From Porticoccaceae bacterium (GTDB lineage Bacteria > Pseudomonadota > Gammaproteobacteria > Pseudomonadales > Porticoccaceae), in assembly GCA_023255165.1 (NCBI GenBank), contig JALRJD010000337.1, forward strand, positions 1 through 26,385: a stretch of 26,385 nt of DNA. Direction: 5' to 3'. Below the pieces are notes generated by a model. It was given only the letters and a program-made list of their open reading frames with translations. It had not been told where the DNA came from and made no database searches. Position numbers and translations under genes: made by a program. Numbering within the stretch: position 1 is the stretch's first letter; the number at the start of each line of letters is the position of its first letter. Below are positions 1 through 7,328 of the stretch, piece after piece.

Positions 1-36
1 AGCCTAACTAGGGTTCGAATCCCTATCCCACCGCCA
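1..36 (+). tRNA. tRNA-Ser, 3' part only (window edge)
   Basis: Only the 3' portion lies in the window. Seen: a T arm with 5-bp stem 9-13/21-25 and loop TTCGAAT (14-20), a 3' acceptor strand TCCCACC (26-32), discriminator G (33) and encoded CCA (34-36). A G discriminator with an acceptor ending CACCG-CCA is typical of serine tRNAs, and bases 1-8 would fit the end of a long variable arm. The anticodon is outside the window, so serine identity is inferred. It is followed at once by a strong terminator. Confidence 0.75.
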
Positions 37-42
37 TTACAT

Positions 43-71
43 AAAAAAGCCTCCCTTGCGGAGGCTTTTTT
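43..71 (+). terminator. Intrinsic terminator of the tRNA-Ser-like gene
   Basis: GCCTCC (49-54) pairs with GGAGGC (60-65) around the loop CTTGC. The stem is flanked by six A (43-48) and six T (66-71), which extend the stem or serve as the U tract. It starts seven bases after the tRNA CCA end. It would also work on the minus strand. Confidence 0.9.
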
Positions 72-73
72 AT

Positions 74-204
74 TGGCGGTGAGATAGGGTGAGACCCCTA
101 GCAGGGTTCGACCAAATGCGCAGCATTTGGGACGAGCCGCAACGCGGCGAAGCCCCGGAGGGGTAAATTCAATCACCACATTGAATTTATCAATCCCTAT
201 CCCA
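74..204. repeat. Split copy of the tRNA 3' end holding a hairpin cassette
   Basis: The tRNA sequence at 11-30 recurs in two exact halves: 104-111 equals 11-18, and 193-204 equals 19-30. Between them lie 81 bp (112-192) made almost wholly of hairpins: 112-119/123-130 (8 bp, 3-nt loop), 136-140/144-148 (5 bp), 153-156/160-163 (4 bp) and 164-173/180-189 (10 bp, 6-nt loop). A further small hairpin is 94-97/104-107. GATAGGG (83-89) can pair with CCCTATC (195-201) and close the whole unit. Bases 74-89 are also an inverted copy (15 of 16) of the tRNA end 21-36. It has no coding potential. It could be a tRNA-associated dispersed repeat, a structured RNA, or an integration scar. I do not recognise a named family. 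Confidence 0.7.
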
Positions 205-357
205 TGCGACCTAAACCCCACTCAACACGAAATATCTCTTCGCCTGTTTTGCAGATACAAAACAATCAAACAAGGAGAATAACGCGAGCGATTGGCGCCA
301 ATAATATTTAATTTTTGAACGTCGAGAATTCGACAACAAATAACCATCAAGAAACAA

Positions 358-433
358 TGGTCTCCCCTTCAGGAGTCGAACCTGAAATTCAAGCTTAGGA
401 GGCTAGCGTGATATCCGATTTCACCAAGGGGAG
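358..433 (-). tRNA. tRNA-Arg(CCU)
   Basis: A full 76-nt cloverleaf on the minus strand. The acceptor stem CTCCCCT/AGGGGAG has discriminator A and encoded CCA (358-360). The D stem is GTGA/TCAC, the anticodon loop CTCCTAA has anticodon CCT at 397-399, and the T arm is TCAGG-TTCGACT-CCTGA. It resembles E. coli argW. The anticodon stem CTAGC/GCTTG carries a U-U mismatch at its second pair. It decodes the rare AGG codon. The promoter lies at 442-470. Confidence 0.95.
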
Positions 434-441
434 CTGCGCGC

Positions 442-470
442 ATTATATAGAACAATGCCGGGCGGCTAAA
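442..470 (-). promoter_or_regulatory. Promoter of tRNA-Arg(CCU)
   Basis: On the minus strand a perfect -10 box TATAAT (442-447) lies 8 bp before the mature tRNA 5' end at 433. A weak -35 TTTAGC (465-470) sits 17 bp further upstream. The segment between the -10 box and the tRNA is GC-rich (GCGCGC), as in discriminators of stable-RNA promoters under stringent control; that control is inferred. A small inverted repeat GGCGG/CCGCC (461-465/476-480) overlaps the -35. Confidence 0.6.
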
Positions 471-546
471 TAGACCCGCCGCACGCGCCGTGAAAACTTT
501 GCCTAAAAACCTCGCGGGTTTGCCGCTTTCCGTTACAATCCGCGCC

Positions 547-1260
547 ATGAATCTGCTTCTGTTAAAACCCGAACAAATCAATAACAGCGTGGCCATGGTC
601 AGCGGCCGTCAGCTCGACCAGCTGATTCAGGTACAGGGTTGCGTGCCCGGCGATAGCGTGCGTGTCGGCGAGCTCAACGGCTTGATCGGCAGCGCAATTG
701 TCACCGAGCTCAACGACCAACGTGCGGTGCTGGAACTGAATCTGGACAGTGCAGCGCCCCCGCCTCTGCCTCTGACTCTGTTGCTGGCGATGCCACGGCC
801 GAAGATGTTGCGACGCACTTTGCAGACGGTTGCCTCGATGGGGGTTAAGCAGATTTATTTGATTAATTCTTTTCGCGTGGAGAAAAGCTTTTGGCAGTCG
901 CCGTTTCTGCAGCCCGAGGCGATTGAAGAACAATTGATATTGGGGCTGGAACAGGCGCGCGATACGCAGTTGCCTGAATTGCATATTCGCAAACGCTTTA
1001 AGCCGTTTGTTGAGGATGAGTTGGCGGCGATTATTGCGGGTACAGAGGCATTATTAGCGCACCCGATTACCGACTCTCCCTGTCCGATTGATCTGCAGAA
1101 ACCTGCCACTCTGGCAATTGGCCCCGAGGGTGGTTTTATTCCCTATGAAGTTGAACAGCTCTGCGCGGCAGGCTTTGAGGCGGTACATATAGGTCCGCGC
1201 ATTCTGCGGGTCGAGACCGCCGTGCCAGCTTTAATAGCCCGGCTATTCCCCGGCCAGTAG
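547..1260 (+). CDS. rsmE: 16S rRNA (uracil1498-N3)-methyltransferase RsmE
   Basis: RsmE uses S-adenosylmethionine to methylate U1498 in the decoding region of 16S rRNA, in the cytoplasm. The 237-aa product is close to the family length. The SPOUT-type knot motif GPEGGF is at residues 192-197, followed by IGPRILRVETA, the conserved C-terminal SAM-binding segment. The start at 547 gives the family-typical MNLLLLKPEQ; an in-frame GTG at 490 adds 19 residues that do not look like the family. No Shine-Dalgarno precedes the ATG, and a -10-like TACAAT (534-539) lies so close that the mRNA might be leaderless. The gene is convergent with ygiQ, 31 bp apart. Confidence 0.93.
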   Translation: MNLLLLKPEQINNSVAMVSGRQLDQLIQVQGCVPGDSVRVGELNGLIGSAIVTELNDQRAVLELNLDSAAPPPLPLTLLLAMPRPKMLRRTLQTVASMGVKQIYLINSFRVEKSFWQSPFLQPEAIEEQLILGLEQARDTQLPELHIRKRFKPFVEDELAAIIAGTEALLAHPITDSPCPIDLQKPATLAIGPEGGFIPYEVEQLCAAGFEAVHIGPRILRVETAVPALIARLFPGQ

Positions 1261-1291
1261 CTGTCATTGGCGGTAGCATCGCGACGCTAAC

Positions 1292-3496
1292 CTAGCGACG
1301 ACGGGGCTTGGTGCGCGAAGCGCGCGGCTGAGATTTGATCCTCGGCTTGGCTTTCTTGGTATCGCGGCGCATCACTTCTTTCTCGCGGCGGGATTCGCCC
1401 GGCACCAGAAATCCATCACCACTGCCAATCAGATCACTGCGGCCCATGCGCCGCAGAGCCTTGCGCAATATTGGCCAGTTCTCCGGATCGTGATAGCGCA
1501 AAAAGGCTTTGTGCAGGGTGCGCTGCTCCTGGCTTTTAGCGCTGAAAATCTTCTCGCTATTATTTTTGCCCAGCGGCTTAAGCGGATTTTTCTCGGTGTA
1601 ATACATGGTCGTGGCCGAGGCCATCGGCGATGGATAAAAACTCTGCACCTGATCAACCCGAAAACCATTGGCCTTTAGCCAGAGGCCGAGACTCATCATA
1701 TCTTCATTAGTTGAGCCCGGGTGCGCGGAAATAAAGTAGGGAATCAGATATTGCTTTTTGCCCGCCTCTTTTGAGAAGCGCTCAAACATCTCTTTAAATT
1801 CGTAATAGCTGCCCATGCCCGGCTTCATCATTTTTGACAGCGGCCCCTCTTCCGAATGCTCAGGCGCAATCTTCAAATAACCCCCCACATGGTGAGTAAC
1901 CAGCTCTTTGACATACTCCGGATCTTTTACCGCCAGGTCGTAGCGCAAACCTGAGGCGACCACGACTTTTTTGACCCCCGGCAACTCGCGGGTTTTGCGG
2001 TAGAGCTGAGTGGTGTGTTTGTGGTCAGTCTCGAGGTTGACGCAGATCGACGGATACACGCACGAGGGACGACGGCAGGTTTCCTCAATCTTTTTATCTT
2101 TGCAGTTAAGCCGATACATATTGGCGGTCGGCCCACCGAGATCAGAAATAACACCGGTAAAGCCCGGCGTCATATCACGAATCTTCTCCACTTCACTGAG
2201 AATCGACTGTTCGGAGCGGCTCTGGATAATTCGCCCCTCGTGTTCGGTGATTGAGCAGAAGGTACAGCCGCCAAAGCAGCCGCGCATAATATTGACCGAA
2301 AAGCGGATCATCTCGTAAGCGGGAATTTTGCTGTCGCCATAGCTGGGGTGCGGCACGCGCTTGTAAGGTTGATCGAAAACCCAGTCCAACTCTTCCGTTT
2401 CCAGGGGTATTGGCGGTGGGTTCACCCAAATATCATTGCGCCCCTGCTTTTGCACCAGCGGTCGCGCATTGCCGGGGTTGGTCTCGCGGTGAAAAATTCG
2501 GTCGGCGTGGGCATAGAGCACCGGATCGGCGACCACATCGTCAAACGACGGCATACGAATATAGGTTGAGCTGGGGTCGGTTTTAATCGCCTGGGTGTCG
2601 GGAACAATTGACACCAACTGTTCTTCGCCTTCAAGTTCCAGCGCGGCATTTGAGTTTGAACTGGAACAGGTCTCGGCTTTGCGGGCGTTTATGCGAATGG
2701 TTTTGGCGTCAGCATTGTCGCCGGGCTGGGACATTTCATAGGGGTTTTTGGGTTTACCCAGACGCCCTGGCTGATCAACCGAAGTCGAATCAATCTCGCG
2801 CCAGCCATCGGGAATACTGCGACACATAAAGGCCGTGCCGCGCAGGTCGGTAATCTCGCGAATCTGTTCACCTTTGGCCAGCCTGTGAGTCAGCTCAATC
2901 ATGGCGCGCTCGGCATTGCCATAGAGCAGTATATCGGCGGTGGAATCGATCAAGACCGAGCGTTTCACCGTCTCCGACCAGTAATCGTAATGAGCCAAAC
3001 GTCGCAGGCTGGCTTCAATACCACAGGCAACCACGGGCACATCAGCAAAGGCCTCACGGCACTTTTGCGTGTAGACCGTCACCGCGCGGTCTGGCCGCTT
3101 GCCGCCAACATCGCCCGCGGTGTACGCGTCGTCGTGGCGCAGGCGCCGATCCGCGGTATAGCGATTGATCATCGAATCCATATTGCCGGCGGTCACCCCA
3201 AAATAGAGATTGGGTTTGCCAAGCACTTTAAAACTGTCGACATTGCGCCAGTCCGGCTGTGAGATAATGCCCACTCGATAGCCCTGCGCTTCAAGCACGC
3301 GCCCGATCACCGCCATACCAAAACTGGGGTGGTCGACATAGGCATCGCCCGTGACCAAAATCACATCGCAACTGTCCCAGCCAAGCTGATCCATCTCCTC
3401 CCGCGACATCGGCAAGAACGGTGCGGGCAACAGACATTCGGCCCAGTACTTCGGGTAGTCGAAAATCGGCGTCGGGTTATCGGAAATGGCGGCCAT
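1292..3496 (-). CDS. ygiQ: YgiQ family radical SAM protein (UPF0313)
   Basis: A 734-aa protein, close to E. coli YgiQ (about 739 aa) and collinear with it. The N terminus carries the family sequence PFLPMSREEMDQLGWDSCD. The radical SAM cluster CFGGCTFC has Cys407, Cys411 and Cys414 (CxxxCxxC) to bind a 4Fe-4S cluster and SAM. The middle part holds ITEHEGRIIQSRS and ISDLGGPTANMY; the C terminus is a lysine/arginine-rich tail, probably disordered. The substrate is unknown for the whole family, so only radical SAM chemistry can be asserted. The ATG lies three bases from a four-copy 22-bp tandem repeat and has no clear Shine-Dalgarno. It is a lone gene. Confidence 0.93.
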   Translation of the reverse strand: MAAISDNPTPIFDYPKYWAECLLPAPFLPMSREEMDQLGWDSCDVILVTGDAYVDHPSFGMAVIGRVLEAQGYRVGIISQPDWRNVDSFKVLGKPNLYFGVTAGNMDSMINRYTADRRLRHDDAYTAGDVGGKRPDRAVTVYTQKCREAFADVPVVACGIEASLRRLAHYDYWSETVKRSVLIDSTADILLYGNAERAMIELTHRLAKGEQIREITDLRGTAFMCRSIPDGWREIDSTSVDQPGRLGKPKNPYEMSQPGDNADAKTIRINARKAETCSSSNSNAALELEGEEQLVSIVPDTQAIKTDPSSTYIRMPSFDDVVADPVLYAHADRIFHRETNPGNARPLVQKQGRNDIWVNPPPIPLETEELDWVFDQPYKRVPHPSYGDSKIPAYEMIRFSVNIMRGCFGGCTFCSITEHEGRIIQSRSEQSILSEVEKIRDMTPGFTGVISDLGGPTANMYRLNCKDKKIEETCRRPSCVYPSICVNLETDHKHTTQLYRKTRELPGVKKVVVASGLRYDLAVKDPEYVKELVTHHVGGYLKIAPEHSEEGPLSKMMKPGMGSYYEFKEMFERFSKEAGKKQYLIPYFISAHPGSTNEDMMSLGLWLKANGFRVDQVQSFYPSPMASATTMYYTEKNPLKPLGKNNSEKIFSAKSQEQRTLHKAFLRYHDPENWPILRKALRRMGRSDLIGSGDGFLVPGESRREKEVMRRDTKKAKPRIKSQPRASRTKPRRR

Positions 3497-3499
3497 AGT

Positions 3500-3585
3500 C
3501 TTTACGCTTCTAATAAAAAGGCTTTACGCTTCTAATAAAAAATCTTAACGCTTCTAACCAATAGTCTTTACGCTTTGATTTAAGG
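3500..3585 (-). repeat. Four 22-bp tandem repeats before ygiQ
   Basis: Direct repeats begin at 3500, 3522, 3544 and 3566, an exact 22-bp period. The plus-strand core is CTTTACGCTTCTAATAAAAA. Copies 1 and 2 are nearly identical, copy 3 has CTTAACG, and copy 4 is shorter and diverged. In the ygiQ sense direction the core reads AGAAGCGTAAAG, and the last copy ends just before the ATG. A -10-like TACAAT (minus strand, 3620-3625) further upstream would place the array in the 5' leader. The period is about two helical turns, so it may be a protein-binding array or a slippage product. Confidence 0.85.
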
Positions 3586-3703
3586 GTTTTCGCTATCGGT
3601 TGTGCGTTAATTGCAGCGCATTGTACTGGATTTGGCTTGCGTGGGAGTGACTGATTTCAATGCTTTATCGGGGTCAGCAACAGAGCAATCTCTTTCTCTA
3701 AAT

Positions 3704-3722
3704 GATAACGATTATTATTAAC
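3704..3722 (+). promoter_or_regulatory. Fur box upstream of feoAB
   Basis: GATAACGATTATTATTAAC matches the 19-bp Fur consensus (GATAATGATAATCATTATC) at 15 of 19 positions. It overlaps the -35 element of the feoA promoter, so iron-loaded Fur would block RNA polymerase. Iron repression of feoAB by Fur is well established in related bacteria; here it is inferred from the site. Confidence 0.85.
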
Positions 3723-3746
3723 ATTTATTCGCGATAGGCGTACAAT
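3718..3746 (+). promoter_or_regulatory. Sigma-70 promoter of feoAB
   Basis: The -35 TTAACA (3718-3723) and -10 TACAAT (3741-3746) are separated by exactly 17 bp, each one base from consensus. Transcription would start near 3753, giving a leader of about 27 nt before feoA. The -35 lies inside the Fur box. Confidence 0.8.
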
Positions 3747-3779
3747 CCACAATTATTCTTCTTAACTCGAGAAAACAGG

Positions 3780-4004
3780 ATGACATTGTGGGATCTTAAA
3801 CAGGGCGCTTCCGCCACCGTGGCCGGTTTCTGTGGATCACTGCAGGGCGACTACCGCACTCGCCTCAGCGAACTGGGCTTCCACCCCGGTGAGCAGATCG
3901 CCTGCGTACTCTCACCCAACCTCGGCGCGCCCAAGCTCTACCGCGTCAACAATACAGTTTATTCACTTGATGACAGCGTCGCATCGCTGATCAACCTTGC
4001 CTAG
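3780..4004 (+). CDS. feoA: Ferrous iron transport protein FeoA
   Basis: A 74-aa SH3-like cytosolic protein that accompanies the FeoB iron transporter. The family core RTRLSELGFHPGEQIACVL (about residues 22-40) corresponds to the LxxLGxxPG segment of FeoA, followed by a hydrophobic strand and a C-terminal LINLA. Its length equals that of E. coli FeoA. The start is uncertain: AGGA at 3777-3780 overlaps the ATG, and an in-frame TTG at 3786 has better spacing from it and would remove two residues. It is the first gene of feoA-feoB, 15 bp before feoB, behind a Fur-box promoter. FeoA's exact role (probably modulating FeoB) is unsettled. Confidence 0.9.
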   Translation: MTLWDLKQGASATVAGFCGSLQGDYRTRLSELGFHPGEQIACVLSPNLGAPKLYRVNNTVYSLDDSVASLINLA

Positions 4005-4019
4005 AGCCCACCCCTTTTA

Positions 4020-5855
4020 ATGTCCAAAACCATTCTTATCGGCAGCCCCAATTCGGGCAAAAGTCTGTTATTTAACAAGCTCACTGGCCTCAACCAAAAA
4101 GTCGCCAACTTCCCCGGCATCACGGTCAATATCAGTTCCGGCAAAAGTCTCGCCGACCCTGGCAATCTGCTGATGGATTTCCCCGGTGTCTATTCCCTGC
4201 GCACGATTTCCGCCGAGGAAAAGGTCTCGGTCGACGCCTTTTACGCCGGACTCAATGACCCGGAGATCAGCACGGTGGTCTGTGTGGTCGATGTTACGCG
4301 CCTTGAGAAAGGGCTGATCTTTGCGCTGCAGGTGATCAATGCCTGTGCCGAGCGCGGCAAGCCGGTGGTGATTGCGGCCAATATGATGGACGTGCTGAAT
4401 AATCACGGCATGGAAATGGATATTGACGGCCTTGCCGATGCGCTGAAGGTTCCGGTGGTGGGCATTTCAGCAAAATCCGGCACCGGCCTGGCAGAGCTGC
4501 AAGCGCTGCTCGCCAGCCATCAGGATCTTCCCGAGCCCTTTGTCGGCGGTATTATCGCCAGTGACGATTCCGTGGTTCATCGCCAGGCCCAGCAACTGGC
4601 AGACAGCTTTGGCCCCAAGGGCGATCTGTTGATCAATTCGCAGACCAGGCTGGACAGCTTTTTTCTGCACTCCTGGTTTGGTGGCGTCAGCTTTGTTGCG
4701 ATTATGTATATGCTGTTTCAGAGCATTTTCACCTGGGCCGCGCCAGCGATGGATGCCGTCGAGAGCATATTGCAGATGACCGCGGCATGGATTATTCCCC
4801 TGCTGCCCGCCGGGCCAGTCAGTGATTTTGTTGCCGATGCACTGTTTGGTGGTATTGGTGCATTTCTGGTTTTTGTGCCGCAGATATTTGTGCTTACCCT
4901 GGTGGTGGGCATGCTTGAAGACAGCGGCTATCTGGCCCGCGCCGCGGTTATCTGCCACAAACCACTGCGTTTCTTTGGCCTTACCGGCAAAAGCTTTATT
5001 CCCATGCTATCCGGCGTCGCCTGTGCCATTCCCGGCATCTATGCGGCGCGAACAGTGGATTCTCCGCGCAAGCGCTGGCTGACCTATCTGGCTATCCCGT
5101 TAATGCCCTGCTCCGCCCGGCTGCCGGTTTACAGCCTGCTGATTGCCGCCTTTATTCCCGCCGGCTATGCCTTTGGTGGCCTGGTTGGCTGGCAGGGTCT
5201 GGCGATGGTGGGGATCTATCTGTTTGGTATTGTCAGTGGCCTGCTGGTGACAGCGGTAGTCTCGAGAACCAACGCCGCCATGCGCACCGATCTGCCCTTT
5301 GTGCTGGAGATGCCGCCCTATCGTCTGCCATCGTGGCGGCCGCTGGTGCGCAATGCCTGGAACCGCAGCAAGCACTTTGTCACCAAAGCCGGCAAGGTAA
5401 TTTTTAGCGTTACCGTGGTGATCTGGGTGTTGGGTTATTTCCCCAACCAGGGCGCCGCGCTCGGCGAATCCTGGCTTGGTCAGATGGGTCAGTTTATCGA
5501 ACCGCTGTTTTCGCCCTTTGGTCTCGACTGGAAATACGGTGTCGCGATTCTCTCTTCGTTTCTCGCCCGCGAAGTATTTGTCGGCACTCTGGGCACGCTG
5601 TTTGGCATTGAAGGCGGCGAAGAAAATATTATCTCGCTGGCAGAACATATCCAGAATAGCGGCCTGCCGATCGGCGCCGGTTTTGCTCTGCTGGTGTTTT
5701 TCTCTATCGCCCTGCAGTGCGTTTCAACTCTCGCCGTGTTGCGCAGGGAAACCGGCTCCTGGCGACTGCCGCTGCAAATGTTTGTCAGTTACAGCCTGCT
5801 CGCCTATTCAGCCGCTTGGCTAACCTTTATTGTTGTGCAAGCCATCGCAGCCTGA
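4020..5855 (+). CDS. feoB: Ferrous iron transporter FeoB (compact form)
   Basis: An inner-membrane Fe(II) transporter with an N-terminal G domain. Seen: G1 GSPNSGKS (8-15), G2 Thr35 in PGIT, G3 DFPG (53-56), G4 NMMD (121-124) and G5 SAK (150-152). Membrane helices start near residue 221 and include both Gate motifs, with the conserved cysteines in CAIPGI and PCSARLPVY. At 611 aa it is much shorter than E. coli FeoB (773 aa). The helical region between the G domain and the first helix is only about 65 residues, and the C terminus stops right after the last helix. No feoC follows. No good Shine-Dalgarno is seen, so coupling to feoA is likely. Confidence 0.95.
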   Translation: MSKTILIGSPNSGKSLLFNKLTGLNQKVANFPGITVNISSGKSLADPGNLLMDFPGVYSLRTISAEEKVSVDAFYAGLNDPEISTVVCVVDVTRLEKGLIFALQVINACAERGKPVVIAANMMDVLNNHGMEMDIDGLADALKVPVVGISAKSGTGLAELQALLASHQDLPEPFVGGIIASDDSVVHRQAQQLADSFGPKGDLLINSQTRLDSFFLHSWFGGVSFVAIMYMLFQSIFTWAAPAMDAVESILQMTAAWIIPLLPAGPVSDFVADALFGGIGAFLVFVPQIFVLTLVVGMLEDSGYLARAAVICHKPLRFFGLTGKSFIPMLSGVACAIPGIYAARTVDSPRKRWLTYLAIPLMPCSARLPVYSLLIAAFIPAGYAFGGLVGWQGLAMVGIYLFGIVSGLLVTAVVSRTNAAMRTDLPFVLEMPPYRLPSWRPLVRNAWNRSKHFVTKAGKVIFSVTVVIWVLGYFPNQGAALGESWLGQMGQFIEPLFSPFGLDWKYGVAILSSFLAREVFVGTLGTLFGIEGGEENIISLAEHIQNSGLPIGAGFALLVFFSIALQCVSTLAVLRRETGSWRLPLQMFVSYSLLAYSAAWLTFIVVQAIAA

Positions 5856-5868
5856 GGCGGCGCTCTCT

Positions 5869-7269
5869 ATGCACAGCCTTACTATTCAGGAAATCCCCTA
5901 CCAGGCGAACAGTGAGTCGCTGTTTGCCAGGATTCGGGATCTGCCCGACGCGGTTTGGCTCGACAGTGGCAAACCACAGAGCACCCAGGGACGCTACGAT
6001 ATTATCTCCGCCTGCCCCGACAGGTTGATCGAAACCCGTGGCCATAGCTCCGTTATTCGCAATACAGGCAACCAGTCGGCCGCCGTACAAATCACTGATC
6101 AGGTTAGCAGCGAAGATCCCTTTACCCTGGCCGAGCAGCTGCTCGAGCCGATGCTGGGTGATGAAATCAGCACTGAGTACCCCTTTGTCGGCGGTTTAAT
6201 TGGTTACTTTGCCTATGATCTCGGTCGACGTTTTATTGAGCTTCCGGAAACCGCAGGCAGCGTTACCGACCTGCCGGATATGCGCATTGGGCGTTTTCTC
6301 TGGGCGTTGGTCATTGATCACGAAACTCAGCGCAGCGAATTAATCTTTCATCGCCAATGCCCGCAGAGCCTGCAAGCCCAAATCAGCGATCGGTTCAGTG
6401 GCGCTGACCACGAGCCGGCCAGCAGTGCTCTATTTAGGCTGCACAGCGCCTTTTCACCGACCCTGTCAAAATCTCAATATCAGTCGGCAATTGGCGATAT
6501 CAAAGGCTATATCAGCGCGGGCGACTGCTATCAGACTAACTTTACCCAGCACTTCTCGACCCAGTTCGACGGTGATCTGTGGCCCGCCTATCTGGCCCTG
6601 CGCAACACCGTTGGCTCGCCCTATTCGGTGTTTTGGCAGTGGCGCGATCAGGGGCTGCTGTGCCTGTCACCAGAACGCTTTATCAAGCTCATAGACAAGC
6701 AGGCGGAAACCAAGCCGATCAAAGGCACCATTAAGCGCGGCGGAGACCCCGGGGAAGATTTGCATCGCGCCGAGGCATTGATTGCCAGCGGTAAAGACCG
6801 CGCCGAGAATCTGATGATTGTCGATTTGCTGCGCAATGATTTAAGCCGCAACTGCAAGCCCGGCAGCATTCAGGTGCCCAAGCTGTTTGCTCTGGAGAGT
6901 TTTCCCAATGTTCACCATCTGGTCAGCACGGTAACCGGTGTGCTGGCGGACGATTCAACCCCATTGAATCTGCTGCGTGACAGCTTTCCCGGCGGTTCGA
7001 TTACCGGCGCGCCAAAGAAGCGGGCCATGGAAATTATTGAGGAGTTGGAGCCGGTGCGACGTTCAGTTTACTGCGGCAGCATTGGTTATATCAGCGCCAA
7101 CCGCAATATGGACACCAATATCGCCATTCGCACCCTGATTGCCGATGGCGACACGTTACACTGCTGGGGCGGTGGCGGTATTGTCGCCGACTCGCAGGAA
7201 GCGCAGGAATACCAGGAGTCGATCGACAAAATCAAGGCGCTGCTAATGGCGCTGGAAGCCTTTATTTAG
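5869..7269 (+). CDS. pabB: Aminodeoxychorismate synthase component I PabB
   Basis: PabB converts chorismate to 4-amino-4-deoxychorismate, with ammonia from the PabA glutaminase, on the way to p-aminobenzoate and folate. The 466-aa product has the N-terminal TrpE/PabB-like domain (PFVGGLIGYFAYDLGRR) and the chorismate-binding domain. The motif PIKGT carries the lysine that marks PabB and separates it from anthranilate synthase (which has Ala there). LLRNDLSR, FPGGSITGAPKKRAMEII and a glycine-rich C-terminal segment are also present. The start at 5869 has GAGGCGG about 8-10 bases upstream; an earlier in-frame start would overlap feoB. It begins 13 bp after feoB, so it may be cotranscribed with the iron genes. 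pabA is not in the window. Confidence 0.93.
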   Translation: MHSLTIQEIPYQANSESLFARIRDLPDAVWLDSGKPQSTQGRYDIISACPDRLIETRGHSSVIRNTGNQSAAVQITDQVSSEDPFTLAEQLLEPMLGDEISTEYPFVGGLIGYFAYDLGRRFIELPETAGSVTDLPDMRIGRFLWALVIDHETQRSELIFHRQCPQSLQAQISDRFSGADHEPASSALFRLHSAFSPTLSKSQYQSAIGDIKGYISAGDCYQTNFTQHFSTQFDGDLWPAYLALRNTVGSPYSVFWQWRDQGLLCLSPERFIKLIDKQAETKPIKGTIKRGGDPGEDLHRAEALIASGKDRAENLMIVDLLRNDLSRNCKPGSIQVPKLFALESFPNVHHLVSTVTGVLADDSTPLNLLRDSFPGGSITGAPKKRAMEIIEELEPVRRSVYCGSIGYISANRNMDTNIAIRTLIADGDTLHCWGGGGIVADSQEAQEYQESIDKIKALLMALEAFI

Positions 7270-7328
7270 ATCGAAATCAGTTTAACTACCAACAGTAAAC
7301 AACTGATATTTAATGCCTTAATGCTCGG

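Noticed and set aside
205..357. Possible gene or regulatory site between the hairpin element and tRNA-Arg
   Set aside because: Only short palindromes (TTGGCGCCAA, GTCGA-GAAT-TCGAC) are seen; there is no ORF, terminator with U tract or promoter pair.
490..546. GTG start adding 19 residues to rsmE
   Set aside because: RsmE proteins start close to MNLLLLKPEQ, and the added residues have no family support.
3500..3585. CRISPR-like array
   Set aside because: The repeats are directly contiguous with no unique spacers, and no cas gene is nearby; it is a plain tandem repeat.
5100..5648. Minus-strand open frame of 182 aa opposite feoB
   Set aside because: It is antisense to the FeoB membrane domain, with no plausible family and no ribosome-binding site worth noting.
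7270..7328. Inverted repeat ATCAGTT/AACTGAT as a terminator between pabB and avtA
   Set aside because: The stem is only 7 bp with a long AT-rich loop and no U tract; the evidence is too weak to list it as a terminator.
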